54,952 bases of DNA, taken from NCBI GenBank assembly GCA_017473705.1, contig JAFUJQ010000023.1, positions 1 to 54,952 on the forward strand, given 5' to 3'. Shown piece after piece: positions 33,121 through 42,398 of this stretch (its first letter is position 1; each line of letters starts with the position of its first letter). The notes under the pieces are model-generated. The model did not search any database. It was not told the origin of the DNA and saw nothing but the letters and a program-made list of their open reading frames with translations. The stretch comes from Bacteroidales bacterium. Lineage in GTDB: Bacteria > Bacteroidota > Bacteroidia > Bacteroidales > UBA932. The position numbers and the translations under genes were made by a program.

Positions 33121-33162
33121 ACCAAGGGCGATTCGGAAGGATCGCCCTTGGTGCGTTTTGAC
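33121..33162 (+). terminator. terminator after DUF2795 gene
   Basis: An 11-bp stem CCAAGGGCGAT / ATCGCCCTTGG with a TCGGAAGG loop; a short TTTT follows at 33156-33159. It marks the left edge of the accessory island. Confidence 0.8.
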
Positions 33163-33301
33163 CGCATCTGGCGGCATTTCGTCGAATTCAGACTTACCAA
33201 GATTTTTACCAAATAGTTACCATTAAATTTGTAACGGTAATAGTTGTATTATGAGTAAGGTGAAAATGTTACTTAAGTTAAATTTTAATAACTTAGCACC
33301 C

Positions 33302-33420
33302 ATGAAAGGAACAAGAAAAAAAGTACGATGCCAAGTTCAAGGCGAGGGTCGCTCTGGAGGTCATCAAGGAATCGACCGTCAAGTACCAAGCAAGCTCTAC
33401 ATTCGTCCGGCAGATTGATT
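33302..33420 (+). pseudogene. IS3-type orfA remnant
   Basis: From ATG 33302 the sequence reads MKGTRKK, then a +1 shift at an A7 run, then in the next frame YDAKFKARVALEVIKESTVK YQ, the unmistakable N-terminus of an IS3-family OrfA. The remaining helix-turn-helix and all of OrfB are absent; past about 33420 the frame runs into a stop without recognisable transposase sequence. The rest of 33163-33488 has no other recognisable feature. Confidence 0.75.
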
Positions 33421-33488
33421 TACTAACAAGACTACGATACCTGTCTAAAAAACGGTAGTAGCATACTTAGGTTATACAATTTTGTGTC

Positions 33489-34769
33489 ATGTATTATCCG
33501 TTATACATCTTTTTCATATTTGCCATATTAGGGGTTGGCATTCGTATAGTCTATAAATGTCTCCAGTTTCGGAGAATTAATAAATCGACACTGGTAGGGT
33601 CCCTGAAGATTGCCGGAAGGGAGCACAACAAGATTGCAATCCGTTCCGGTATCATTACCCTTCTGGTCATCATACGAGCGTATATTTTCTTTGAGCTAAA
33701 CAATCAATACGGAAGCTTAGGTAATCGAATTGTCGGTGTTGTCATACTTTTCGGTTTTATTCCATTAGCTTATTATAGTGTGCAGGCGCTATTCGGAACA
33801 ATTCATTTGGCAAAGGATGTCGTTGACAGTTTACAGCACTTTTCTTTATATCTGCGTCCATTTGAGGCGGATAATAGCCGCGAGTCCAAGTGGCTGGAAA
33901 AGAAGATTTGTAAAACCTTCAACAACTTCTGTAAATTATATGCAATCGGAGATCCAAATGCGATATTGCCTCCGATTGGTGCAGAGACTTTGTATGCGAC
34001 GAACGACTCTTGGAAGGAGTCTGTGCACTTATTGATGATGAGAGCCAAGGTTATAGTCTTGCGTATGGGTGCATCCGAAGGCTCCGTTTGGGAATTGAAT
34101 GATTGCATTGTAAGCCAGTTCCAGTACAAGACCATCTTCATTGCCACCAAAATAGATGAAATATATTCGATCAGGGAAAAGTTGGCTGATGATTCAGAGA
34201 ACCTTAAGAATATAACATCTGTAGATACAGCATATGCCATATATTATAATGCACTTGATAACAAATGGCAATATATGCAAGTTCGTAATTCCCGAGATAT
34301 AAGGGACTTATGTGAGATGTTCAAAAGGTATTGTCCTGAATATAGGGAGCTGTATCATCTTTACAAAGAGCAAAAGAAATCTTTGCTGTATGATCTGAGA
34401 TCAGAAAAGATTCCGGAATCGGTCAAAGAAATTAAATTTGAGTTAGGTTTTGTCATGAATCCGGTGATGTACATGTATGCCAATCATTGGAATTGGAAAT
34501 TCTGGATCATTCCTATGATGATATACATGGCTATCCCTATATTTTATTACACAGGACATACATTATTAAGTTGCGTCTGTGTCATTTTATTCATGTGGCT
34601 AGGAAGATATGCCGCAAGAATATCCTGGTTGTCGAGAATTTGGCCAGACATGCGTACCTATGAAGATGAAAACGCAGGTATCAGACTCCTGATGTTTGAT
34701 TACTTTATAGGGTATTTCATATTTGTGGCTAGCATGACTGCTTTTACTTGGGTGATTGCACATCTATGA
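33489..34769 (+). CDS. membrane protein with a TIR-like cytoplasmic domain
   Basis: A 426-residue protein with about three N-terminal helices (YIFFIFAILGVGIRIVY, SGIITLLVIIRAYIFF, IVGVVILFGFIPLAYYSV), a soluble domain at roughly residues 110-320, and three C-terminal helices (WIIPMMIYMAIPIFYY, LLSCVCVILFMWLG, YFIGYFIFVASMTAFTWVIA). The soluble domain starts SLYLRPFEADN, then AIGDPNAILPPIGAETLYAT, DSWKESVHLLMMRAKVIVLR and GSVWELNDCI. This pattern recalls membrane-anchored TIR/flavodoxin-like domains where LRSFDDD opens and GxxxWEL closes the fold. The AT-rich composition (relative to neighbours) and position in the accessory island suggest a defence or signalling role; that is inference. Confidence 0.7.
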   Translation: MYYPLYIFFIFAILGVGIRIVYKCLQFRRINKSTLVGSLKIAGREHNKIAIRSGIITLLVIIRAYIFFELNNQYGSLGNRIVGVVILFGFIPLAYYSVQALFGTIHLAKDVVDSLQHFSLYLRPFEADNSRESKWLEKKICKTFNNFCKLYAIGDPNAILPPIGAETLYATNDSWKESVHLLMMRAKVIVLRMGASEGSVWELNDCIVSQFQYKTIFIATKIDEIYSIREKLADDSENLKNITSVDTAYAIYYNALDNKWQYMQVRNSRDIRDLCEMFKRYCPEYRELYHLYKEQKKSLLYDLRSEKIPESVKEIKFELGFVMNPVMYMYANHWNWKFWIIPMMIYMAIPIFYYTGHTLLSCVCVILFMWLGRYAARISWLSRIWPDMRTYEDENAGIRLLMFDYFIGYFIFVASMTAFTWVIAHL

Positions 34770-34792
34770 CATTCCGGAGGAAGTTTACATTC

Positions 34793-34905
34793 CTACTCAT
34801 AAACAGTAGCCACAACCCTGTGTGAACCGCCATGGTTGCGGAACTCGCAGAGGTTGATGACGCTGCAATTGAAAAGACAGATACCTTCGAAACGCTGCCT
34901 CTATG
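34793..34905 (-). pseudogene. short C-terminal gene remnant
   Basis: On the minus strand one frame reads RQRFEGICLFNCSVINLCEF and then RNHGGSHRVVATVYE-stop (34793-34795). It looks like the end of a real protein, perhaps a histidine-phosphatase-type C-terminus (NCSV then a beta strand pair), but lacks a start and is cut off at the nuclease gene end. This could be the gene into which the accessory pair inserted. Confidence 0.3.
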
Positions 34906-34909
34906 CGAT

Positions 34910-35416
34910 TTATTGCTTTATATCAACTTCGGCGCAGATATTCAGTCTGAACTTATATTTTTCTCTGAATTCCTGACATGTTTCCTTCATTGAGTAATTG
35001 AACTGCGGATGTGCCTTGTTTGCTGCAGTTGCAACCCTATATCTGAAGTCCTCCAAAACGTGATTCTGCGAGAAAATCTGGATTGTACTCTCCAATTGTG
35101 AGATAGCCTTTTGTCTCCAATTCGCCATCTGATCTTTCAATTCGATGAAATGAATATCCTCCTTTGGAGACTTGTCTGGAGTGTAGATCATGGCATCGCA
35201 CATACTGACATCCTGTCCAAGAGTGTCCTTGACGATAATGTTATGATCTACCGGAACAAATTGCACCAAAACATTTGCAGGATTGCTCACTTCTGCAATA
35301 ATCAGGCTTGGATCATTTGTAGTGAAGGCCATTCTATTATCATCGGACAAGCCAAATGAGGAATCATTTCTTGCCGCTTCTGTGTGATATTTCGGATCAA
35401 AGAAATTTATATCCAT
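34910..35416 (-). CDS. PD-(D/E)XK-like nuclease partner of the ATPase
   Basis: A 168-residue protein with a core CDAMIYTPDKSPKEDIHFIE LK: an Asp followed after about 17 residues by E-L-K, the PD-(D/E)XK nuclease arrangement, then the helix QMANWRQKAISQLESTIQIF. No other domain is visible. Its ATG shares one base with the stop codon of the ATPase gene (TAATG), so translation is coupled. Together they look like a sensor-ATPase plus nuclease defence pair. The nuclease assignment rests on motif spacing and predicted alternation of strands and helices only. Confidence 0.65.
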   Translation of the reverse strand: MDINFFDPKYHTEAARNDSSFGLSDDNRMAFTTNDPSLIIAEVSNPANVLVQFVPVDHNIIVKDTLGQDVSMCDAMIYTPDKSPKEDIHFIELKDQMANWRQKAISQLESTIQIFSQNHVLEDFRYRVATAANKAHPQFNYSMKETCQEFREKYKFRLNICAEVDIKQ

Positions 35417-36612
35417 TACATCTCCTCCACATCAAGCAGATCATTAAACATATCATTTGTCTGAGCCAAAGACATATTCAGATAATTGCTGTCTGACGGT
35501 AATCCTCCTCTCATTGGCAACAGCATCACTTCTCCATCTTCTGTAATCTGATAAATGTTCAGTTTGTCGGCATCAATATACGCATCCTTGCATACGATAT
35601 TAGTCATTGCATTGGCTGTTTCCTCCTTGTTGTTTGAGGCGCTGTATATTGATGACGCTTTGACTGCAAGTGTCAGATAGTCCACAATATATGGACTATG
35701 AGTAGTAAGGAAAAGACGATTGCCCTCCAAACGATTGCACTGAGCTATCAGATAGTACAGAACCTCTTTCTGGCTTGTTGGGAAAAGGTTCTGTTCAACC
35801 TCCTCTACAATGTTTATAAAATATGAGTAACCGTATTTCTTAGAAAGATTGCTTAGCATTGCATCCTTCACTTCTTCTGAAAGATCTTTAGACATAATGC
35901 TTTCAACTTCCTTGCGGAGTTTCTGCTTCTCCTCATTGGTCAGTTGAGTGTCTTTCTTCTCAATGATCAGGTCGGTGAGATATTTCGATACAAGGCACAA
36001 CGGCAGCAATGACTGATATCCGCTTGAAGATTCGGATACTCTTATTCTGAAGTTCTTTCCATTAAGCCATGAAATCTTATTCAACTGGTCATATTCAAAT
36101 GATACCGGACGTGAAGACAGAGGCAGGTTGAATTCCTTTAACTTACCTTTAGCCATTTCATAATCATCAAGGAATGCCAGAAGGTTTTCAGGAAGACCCT
36201 TCAACGCACCAGGCTTTTCGGATGCGCTTAATATGTTTCTCTCAGCAGGAATATACTCGATTTTCGGTACAGTGAAATCAACTCCATTTGTAAATGAAAG
36301 ATTCATTTTCTGGTCCTTGTACTCAAAAGTATAATGCTTGCCTTGATATTTCAGGTATGTATCCTCATGGAAATATGATGAGATCCTATGGAACTCACAA
36401 AACTTCTTGTTTGCGAATTTTCCACGTGTTATCTGAGATTCTGTTAGGTTATGCCTTACCAGACTCTTCTCCAGCCAAGAGAACATTGAAAAAAGTTTTG
36501 CCAATGAACTCTTTCCTGTACCTTGCGCACCGATGACTACAGTGAACTTCCCGATCTCAACATCAGCAGATGAAATCGGACCAAAGTCTTTGATTATAAG
36601 GCGTGTTGTCAT
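35416..36612 (-). CDS. ABC/OLD-type ATPase (AAA_15/AAA_21-like)
   Basis: I start at MTTRLIIKDFGPISSADVEI (36612), just after the promoter at 36632-36663; a longer ORF to 36756 would overlap the fimbrial gene end and the promoter. The 398 residues contain Walker A GAQGTGKSSLAKLF (near residue 30), signature-like SSGYQSLLPL, Walker-B-like INIVEEVEQNLFP and the H-loop LFLTTHSPYIVDYL. This is the SMC/ABC-type head found in OLD, PARIS-type AriA and related defence ATPases, without a fused TOPRIM domain. The coupled downstream nuclease probably acts as the effector. Codon use is more AT-rich than in flanking genes, consistent with acquisition. Confidence 0.87.
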   Translation of the reverse strand: MTTRLIIKDFGPISSADVEIGKFTVVIGAQGTGKSSLAKLFSMFSWLEKSLVRHNLTESQITRGKFANKKFCEFHRISSYFHEDTYLKYQGKHYTFEYKDQKMNLSFTNGVDFTVPKIEYIPAERNILSASEKPGALKGLPENLLAFLDDYEMAKGKLKEFNLPLSSRPVSFEYDQLNKISWLNGKNFRIRVSESSSGYQSLLPLCLVSKYLTDLIIEKKDTQLTNEEKQKLRKEVESIMSKDLSEEVKDAMLSNLSKKYGYSYFINIVEEVEQNLFPTSQKEVLYYLIAQCNRLEGNRLFLTTHSPYIVDYLTLAVKASSIYSASNNKEETANAMTNIVCKDAYIDADKLNIYQITEDGEVMLLPMRGGLPSDSNYLNMSLAQTNDMFNDLLDVEEM

Positions 36613-36631
36613 AAAATGATCAGTTTTATTG

Positions 36632-36663
36632 CAAAAATAGCATTTTTTCTGCAAGTCGGCAAA
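36632..36663 (-). promoter_or_regulatory. promoter of the ATPase-nuclease pair
   Basis: On the minus strand TTTG (36663-36660) and TATTTTTG (36639-36632) are separated by 20 bp, an excellent match to the Bacteroidetes consensus. Transcription would start about 13 nt before the chosen ATG, which supports that start. Confidence 0.68.
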
Positions 36664-36671
36664 AAACGTTA

Positions 36672-39600
36672 TTACTGCAGGGGGTTCCAGTCTTTGACGC
36701 ATCTCAGGCTGGTTGCTGTTGAGGAGATGGTGACGTATTTGTTCTGGAAAAACCACGTGATGCCGTCATCGTAGTACAGGTCTCCTCCGAGGCTTCCGTG
36801 TGAGTAATATGAGCAGCTGAGGATCACATGGCTGCCCCACCATGATCCAGGACAATACAGGGACATCATCGCCGCTTCTCGCACATTTGGCACGCGGTAT
36901 CCCTCAGGACAAGGCGAATTGCCCATCTCTATGTCTCTCTTCAGCGTTGCGTAACCGCTATCATATGTGATGAATGAGTCATCGGTCTCAAATCCGTAGT
37001 ATGTACGGCTGCTCTCTCCGTGTTCGTTGTTAGGGATGAGCTCATGGCTGGTGTAGAAACGGACCGACTTGTAATTCATGTTCGACAGGTCGAATCTGTA
37101 GACGCCGCTTCCGACATTCTCCATGACCATCATCGGAGTCGGCACATTGGCACCCTTGTCCGCGATGGAGCTCTCTGTAGGATCCTCCATGCCCAGGTTT
37201 CTCAGACATCTGACACTGTTAGGAGCCTGCTTCTCCCACTCCTTGCCATATCCGGACACCGACACACCCTCCTCGGCCCAAAGCATGTCAGGCCAATACT
37301 TGTCCACATACTGACCGGCATTTGTGATGGTAGTCTGATTGCTGCATACGATATGGTTGCGCCACTGCCACTTTCCGTCAACTCTCGAGTTAGGCAGTGA
37401 AGCCAGAGCTGTCGGATAAAGCTGTGCATCGCTTTCCATGCCCAGGTCACCCATATAGAGGGCATAGATCTGCTGAAGCGAGCCTATGTACCATCTGACC
37501 TCATCCGGATCGATATATCCATTGCCGTTGTTGTCCCTGTTTCTTGCAAGTACGCCATATCGCATGCACTCCATGCCTTCCTTCAGGAAAGTGTTCTGCC
37601 TGTTGTCGGCCAGATTAGGCTGACTGAAGTCCAGATATGAATCCCATCTTTCTCTCTGCTCCTCGCTCTTGAATACTCCGTTGCTGAACAGATTCCACAG
37701 ACACGCAGTGTTGTAGAGGCCGTTATCCACGGAATTATTGCCGAAATCCACATTCCTGAAGCTGTCGTCATTCTCATAGAACGTGAGTCCGTCCTCCCTG
37801 GTCTCATCCACAACCTCGCATCCGAATGCAGTCTTCAGCCCGGCATTGTCGATGTTGTATGGCGTCTGGATGGAACGCTGCCTGAACGTGAAGATGCTTC
37901 CCGTGACCGAACTCTCGCCGTCTTTGCTTGTCCTCGTGTTGCAGAGAATGTGCATCAGCCTGTTAGGCCTGTTCACAAAATCCTTCCATGAAATCGCGAT
38001 CTGCTCCGTTGGGTGGGTCTCATAGTAATACTCGTTGACAAATGCGGTGACATAGATATAGTAATCGCCGTTGCTGTCCGGCAGGAACCGGCTCCTGTTC
38101 ACCCCGGTGAATCCGTTATCCTTGTATTCCTGATAAAGACTTTTCTCCTTCTTGATGAAATCTATCAGCTCCACGATGTTCATGAGCCTTTCGCTGCTTC
38201 CCTGCTCGATCAGCATCTCGTTTTCGTCTCCCGGATATGTCCTGTTGTCCAGCGAATAGCTTCCGCCCTCCGTCTCATTGACGAGGAAAGACACCCATTT
38301 GTAATCAAGGTCACTGAGGTTATATCCGCCTCCGGTCAGCTCAGGAGTGCCTTCCCTTCCGAAAGGAGTCTTCACATAGAAGGTGATCTGGTCTATGTCG
38401 ACATCTTCCGCCTTGAATCCGAACACCCTCTGTCCATAATGGGCGTCAAAGGTGAAATTGGACTCAATGGCAGAATATACATGTCCGGTCGCTCCGGACT
38501 GGTTCTCCTTCTCTTCCTCCACCTCAACCCTGATATTCTCCACGCCATGGATAGTTATGTTGTATGTGTAGTGCGTGTTCCTCCGTATGTCGTAGTCGTT
38601 CAGGTCCTTGCCGAAGTTGCCCAGATGAATGTAGTACACCACGTCTCCGATAAGCTCCTGCATTCCGGTGTCTTCCGTGTCGACCTTCATGTGAAGCTCG
38701 CCGTGGATCTCGATGTAAGTGGCATCCTCGGGAGCATTGAGCCACATGCCCTGCGCAAGATCATAGCTTCCGTCAGCATCCTTGATGCGCTGGTCCCTGA
38801 GATGATAGGCATTGACCTCATTCTTGAGATTGCCGCTTTCCCTGTTCTCCAGAGTGTAGAACGAACAGGTCGCCCCTGTAATGAATCCCTGAGCATTGGT
38901 GGACTGGGTGTCGAACAGCACCTCGCTGTCATAATATCCGGCATCATCATAGTCTGCATCGTCACTGAGCCTCAGTACGTTACATCCTGCAGGCAGCTTC
39001 CTGATCTTGCATGACTTAGGAATGAAGGCCTTGAGCATCTCGTCGTCCGCAAGCTTCACATTCACAGTGACCTTCGCGTCGAGCCTCTCGAGATATACCG
39101 TGCCACCTTCAACAGCGGAAGCCGTCACCCTCACCCCTGAGAGCTCTCCCACCATAGGGAAGTATCCGTTCCTGGAAGTGGTGTGCTGCATCATTTCCAC
39201 AGTCAGTCCCTCCAGCTCCTCCAGCGTGCCGACAGCGCCCAGACGGTCCGAAGATATGTTGAGCATGTCCTCGTCGAGGTTTGCGACAATATAGAGCGTG
39301 GCGCCGGTGGTCTGCGGAGACTTGATACGGACGGTGCCGGTCGTCTTGCCCGCATCCGTCGTCTTGACATACCAGCAGTTCATGTCTGCCGAAATGACCT
39401 CATTCATGTTGTCCAGACGATTATCCTTGTTGAAATAGTGAGAATATATCCTCTGCCCGTCCGGCGTGAAGATGAACACGAACATATTGAGCACCCTGGA
39501 CTCCTGTGTGATGTCCAGAGTGGCCTTGGTGCTGATGCTCACAGGATCGAAATCGACATGGCCGAAATCCACATTCATCCACACCTCTTCCCCTGACAGA

Positions 39601-39692
39601 GCCTCCTCTTCCCACAGCTCCTCACGAGCGCAGGAAATCAGCGAGGCCGCCAGCAGGACAGCTGTCAATATGTTCAAGATATATCCTTTCAT
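36672..39692 (-). CDS. DUF4906-type fimbrial tip/adhesin lipoprotein
   Basis: The ATG at 39692 gives MKGYILNILTAVLLAASLIS C with lipobox LISC. The 1006-residue product begins with an Mfa2/FimB-like region (TKATLDITQESRVLNMFVFI, ATLYIVANLDEDML, TVYLERLDAKVTVNVKL). It ends with a large C-terminal domain typical of DUF4906 proteins (EVRWYIGSLQQIYALYMGDL, CPEGYRVPNVREAAMMSLY, ATSLRCVKD). It is last and largest gene of the pilus operon, overlapping the preceding gene by 4 bp at the longer start. The CPEGYRVPNxRE block is typical of FISUMP-like carbohydrate- or surface-binding modules. Probably the tip adhesin. Confidence 0.85.
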   Translation of the reverse strand: MKGYILNILTAVLLAASLISCAREELWEEEALSGEEVWMNVDFGHVDFDPVSISTKATLDITQESRVLNMFVFIFTPDGQRIYSHYFNKDNRLDNMNEVISADMNCWYVKTTDAGKTTGTVRIKSPQTTGATLYIVANLDEDMLNISSDRLGAVGTLEELEGLTVEMMQHTTSRNGYFPMVGELSGVRVTASAVEGGTVYLERLDAKVTVNVKLADDEMLKAFIPKSCKIRKLPAGCNVLRLSDDADYDDAGYYDSEVLFDTQSTNAQGFITGATCSFYTLENRESGNLKNEVNAYHLRDQRIKDADGSYDLAQGMWLNAPEDATYIEIHGELHMKVDTEDTGMQELIGDVVYYIHLGNFGKDLNDYDIRRNTHYTYNITIHGVENIRVEVEEEKENQSGATGHVYSAIESNFTFDAHYGQRVFGFKAEDVDIDQITFYVKTPFGREGTPELTGGGYNLSDLDYKWVSFLVNETEGGSYSLDNRTYPGDENEMLIEQGSSERLMNIVELIDFIKKEKSLYQEYKDNGFTGVNRSRFLPDSNGDYYIYVTAFVNEYYYETHPTEQIAISWKDFVNRPNRLMHILCNTRTSKDGESSVTGSIFTFRQRSIQTPYNIDNAGLKTAFGCEVVDETREDGLTFYENDDSFRNVDFGNNSVDNGLYNTACLWNLFSNGVFKSEEQRERWDSYLDFSQPNLADNRQNTFLKEGMECMRYGVLARNRDNNGNGYIDPDEVRWYIGSLQQIYALYMGDLGMESDAQLYPTALASLPNSRVDGKWQWRNHIVCSNQTTITNAGQYVDKYWPDMLWAEEGVSVSGYGKEWEKQAPNSVRCLRNLGMEDPTESSIADKGANVPTPMMVMENVGSGVYRFDLSNMNYKSVRFYTSHELIPNNEHGESSRTYYGFETDDSFITYDSGYATLKRDIEMGNSPCPEGYRVPNVREAAMMSLYCPGSWWGSHVILSCSYYSHGSLGGDLYYDDGITWFFQNKYVTISSTATSLRCVKDWNPLQ

Positions 39693-39700
39693 CTCCGACA

Positions 39701-41311
39701 TCAATTAAAGCTTACATCACCTCCGCCGTTCTCCCAGTCCTTCACCTCAAATGTGAAATGTCCGGTGTTTTCGTTGAATGACGCAGTCACAAGTATATTT
39801 ATGAAGTCATTCCTGTCTATCTCCTCGACATCATACGCCTGACCGTCCTGGTCGCTGATGGTCCTCAGCGCTATGTCATACCTGTCAAGTCCTGCATTCT
39901 CCAGTTCATATAGATAGAACCTTGTGTTGGTTCCCGTCGATCCTGTTCCTGTAACACTGCCGTTGTTGCTTACCTGTAGATACATGTTGTTGTTAGAGGA
40001 AGAAGACCTGATGGACAGGTAGTTGACACTGTCGTATCTGTATTGGTTGAACGTGAATGCATACTTCGCGTCGAGCAGGGAGTTGAGCGATATGCTGTTG
40101 CTGCTGGTCTGGGCCATGTAATACCCGGTCTGATTGGCGCCCTGCAGGATCTCAGGAGTTCCGATGTAATATTGATTTCCCGACAGCCCGGTATTGTCCA
40201 GTGCCCACACATATTCCTTCGATATCTCCGTCCCCACAGCCAGCTGGCTCAAAGTTCCGGACTCCACCTTGCTGCTTCCGGCCTTCAGATACCTGCCCCT
40301 GCGGGCATTATATATCAGATAGTGTCCTTTGCCGATGCCGGAAGGCGAGTTGATCGCCGTGGTGCTCTTCACCTTGAATATGTCCGACTCGCCGTATCCG
40401 AGTCCGAGGGAGTAGCTGTATTGCTCGTCGTCAGCCTCCTTGCGGCTCTCGAGGATATATGCATCGAAGATGACCTCGGTAGACTTGCCGGCAATGACGA
40501 CAGGGGAGGCCTCGGATGCATCGAACGGAGTGATTGCGTGGCTGTGTGCCACATTGATTGAAGTCCTTTCGGACAGCTTGCCCTTGTTGTGGAAAAGATA
40601 TGCCCGGGTCTGCGTGAACAGGTCGCTGAAGTCGAGGCTTCCCACCTTCAGCTCCTCGTCACTCTGGTTCTCGATTGCGATCTTGATGCGCGAATAGGTG
40701 CGGAGCAGCTCGCCCTCGATCACATTGGTTCCCGGATGCAGCTCGATTTCCTTAACGAGAGTAAGAGGCTGAGGCACCTTCGGGCAGAGGCCCTCCTCCG
40801 AGGCCAGGCGGAAATTGAAGAAGCTCTCCGCATAGGTGCTCGTGAAATTCTCCAATACCCCCGAAGTGTTCAATATGTTGCCGACAGTGCTGCTGAACCC
40901 GTCCAGTCCGGCATATGTCTTCACGCCGTTCTCGCCGTCGTCAGCCGTATGCGCCGAGTAGTTCGCCACCACCATCAATGTGTATTTTCCATGCACGAAG
41001 TTTCCGTCAAAGGACATGTATGCCTCCGCCGGCTCATCCTCTCCGCTAAGGTCCAGGTCCTTCACGGCGACCAGGCGGCTGTCCTGCAGCAGGAATGCAG
41101 TCACCCTGTAGAGATACCTTCCGTCCACGGCTCTCTCCCACTGTGACCATTCCTGATAAGGGTCGGAAGCGCTTTTCGTATCCAGGCTTATGGACAGGGT
41201 GGCATCCGGCCCGGACTCCGGCCGTGCCGTGCCGCCTCCGTCTTCTTTCTGGCAGCACAGCAGCAGAAGACCTGCTGCAATCGCAAGGATTATGTTCGTA
41301 AGCCTATTCAT
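39701..41311 (-). CDS. FimB/Mfa2-like fimbrial lipoprotein
   Basis: A 536-residue product with lipoprotein signal MNRLTNIILAIAAGLLLLCC QK. The early part reads DATLSISLDTKSASDPYQEW, YLYRVTAFLLQDSRLVAVKD and GKYTLMVVANYSAHTADDGE, the immunoglobulin-like transthyretin fold of FimB/Mfa2 anchors. A second half includes KGHYLIYNARRGRYLKAGSS and YLSIRSSSSNNNMYLQVSNN, with repeated beta motifs that recall ricin-like or adhesin modules. It starts 8 bp inside the end of the upstream fimbrillin gene. A minor, accessory subunit of the pilus is likely. Confidence 0.78.
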   Translation of the reverse strand: MNRLTNIILAIAAGLLLLCCQKEDGGGTARPESGPDATLSISLDTKSASDPYQEWSQWERAVDGRYLYRVTAFLLQDSRLVAVKDLDLSGEDEPAEAYMSFDGNFVHGKYTLMVVANYSAHTADDGENGVKTYAGLDGFSSTVGNILNTSGVLENFTSTYAESFFNFRLASEEGLCPKVPQPLTLVKEIELHPGTNVIEGELLRTYSRIKIAIENQSDEELKVGSLDFSDLFTQTRAYLFHNKGKLSERTSINVAHSHAITPFDASEASPVVIAGKSTEVIFDAYILESRKEADDEQYSYSLGLGYGESDIFKVKSTTAINSPSGIGKGHYLIYNARRGRYLKAGSSKVESGTLSQLAVGTEISKEYVWALDNTGLSGNQYYIGTPEILQGANQTGYYMAQTSSNSISLNSLLDAKYAFTFNQYRYDSVNYLSIRSSSSNNNMYLQVSNNGSVTGTGSTGTNTRFYLYELENAGLDRYDIALRTISDQDGQAYDVEEIDRNDFINILVTASFNENTGHFTFEVKDWENGGGDVSFN

Positions 41312-42398
41312 TGAAGTCTATATGATGATGCGAATCTCTTTCGTTCCATTCCGCTATGCTGAGCTTCAGGTCTATGCTTGTAGAAGAGATCTTGATGTTG
41401 AACGTATGCCTGTATCCCGGCTTGAGCGAAACCTCCGGCAGGCCCACGCTGAACACCTCTGAGCCTCCGGTCTCTGTCGTGAAGCACAGCTTGAGGGACT
41501 CAGGCCCCTTCAGCGTCTGCGGTATGGTCAGTATCCATCCGTCATTGTCTGTGTATATGTCGCCGTTTCCCGCTGTCGCGGCCGACTTGTATGCTGTAGC
41601 GGCGGCGCCGCTTGTTATTGTCATAGGATTGACCGGTGCCCAGTAGTACATCCTGCTCCCTACAGGATTAGGAGTGCTCTCGGGCCATAGTATAGAACTT
41701 TCATAGTTCAAAGTGCTGCTGGTATAGAAGCCGGTCGCTTCCGCATTCTCCAGCCAGCATGCGGTAAGCCTGTCGCTGACACCGCTTTCCGCGAAGATGT
41801 AGGTGAATCTTATGGCAGCCAGGGTATGGCTGAAAATCAGTTTCACAGGATTTTCGCTGGCCGCCTTCAAGGTCCTTGAAGCAACCATCATGTCATGCTG
41901 GGCCAGCTGCGAGTCATATACGACAAGAAACCTGTCCACGCCGGAACCCGGCTGCAGCGTGACCTTGCTTTTAGGGAAATATGCCCTGAATCTGTAGTCG
42001 GAACCGTCCACCCAGTATTTTCCTTCTCCCTCATAGTTCCAGTAGCTCTGGTCTCCCAGAGGATCATTGAACGGATTGCCGTCCTCTTTCTCCCACCACC
42101 ACAGATCTGCATCCTCGAAGATGTGCTCTGTGGTTCCTTCATATGTATAGGCGCCGAAGACGCCGATCTTCTCAGCACCGTCCTCGTCCTGCGTGCAGGC
42201 ATCCCTTAGGTCGGTATACGTGCCTATGAGAGCCTTGGTGCCTTGAAGGTCTGACGACGATATGTCCCATTGGATGACCGCCTGCTGAGCCGGCAGGGAA
42301 GCCTTGGAGCAGGAAATACAAAGGAGTATCGAGTGCAGCCCGAGGACTGCACCCGCAATTACTCCCTTGACGTCATATGAGATATATCGTTTCAGCAT
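41304..42398 (-). CDS. fimbrillin-family protein, second copy
   Basis: A 364-residue product with a lipobox-like CISC after a long N-terminus (GAVLGLHSILLCISCSKASL). Fimbrillin-like features: EKIGVFGAYTYEGTTEH, YWNYEGEGKYWVDGSDYRFR AY, LIFSHTLAAIRFTYIFAESG and LKPGYRHTFNIKISSTSIDL. It starts with a 1-bp overlap with the upstream fimbrillin stop (TAATG). Probably a minor structural or elongation subunit. Confidence 0.8.
   Translation of the reverse strand: MLKRYISYDVKGVIAGAVLGLHSILLCISCSKASLPAQQAVIQWDISSSDLQGTKALIGTYTDLRDACTQDEDGAEKIGVFGAYTYEGTTEHIFEDADLWWWEKEDGNPFNDPLGDQSYWNYEGEGKYWVDGSDYRFRAYFPKSKVTLQPGSGVDRFLVVYDSQLAQHDMMVASRTLKAASENPVKLIFSHTLAAIRFTYIFAESGVSDRLTACWLENAEATGFYTSSTLNYESSILWPESTPNPVGSRMYYWAPVNPMTITSGAAATAYKSAATAGNGDIYTDNDGWILTIPQTLKGPESLKLCFTTETGGSEVFSVGLPEVSLKPGYRHTFNIKISSTSIDLKLSIAEWNERDSHHHIDFNE

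Noticed and set aside
38013-39014. 333-codon plus-strand ORF
   Set aside because: It lies entirely antisense within the DUF4906 fimbrial gene, whose own product has a signal peptide and family motifs.
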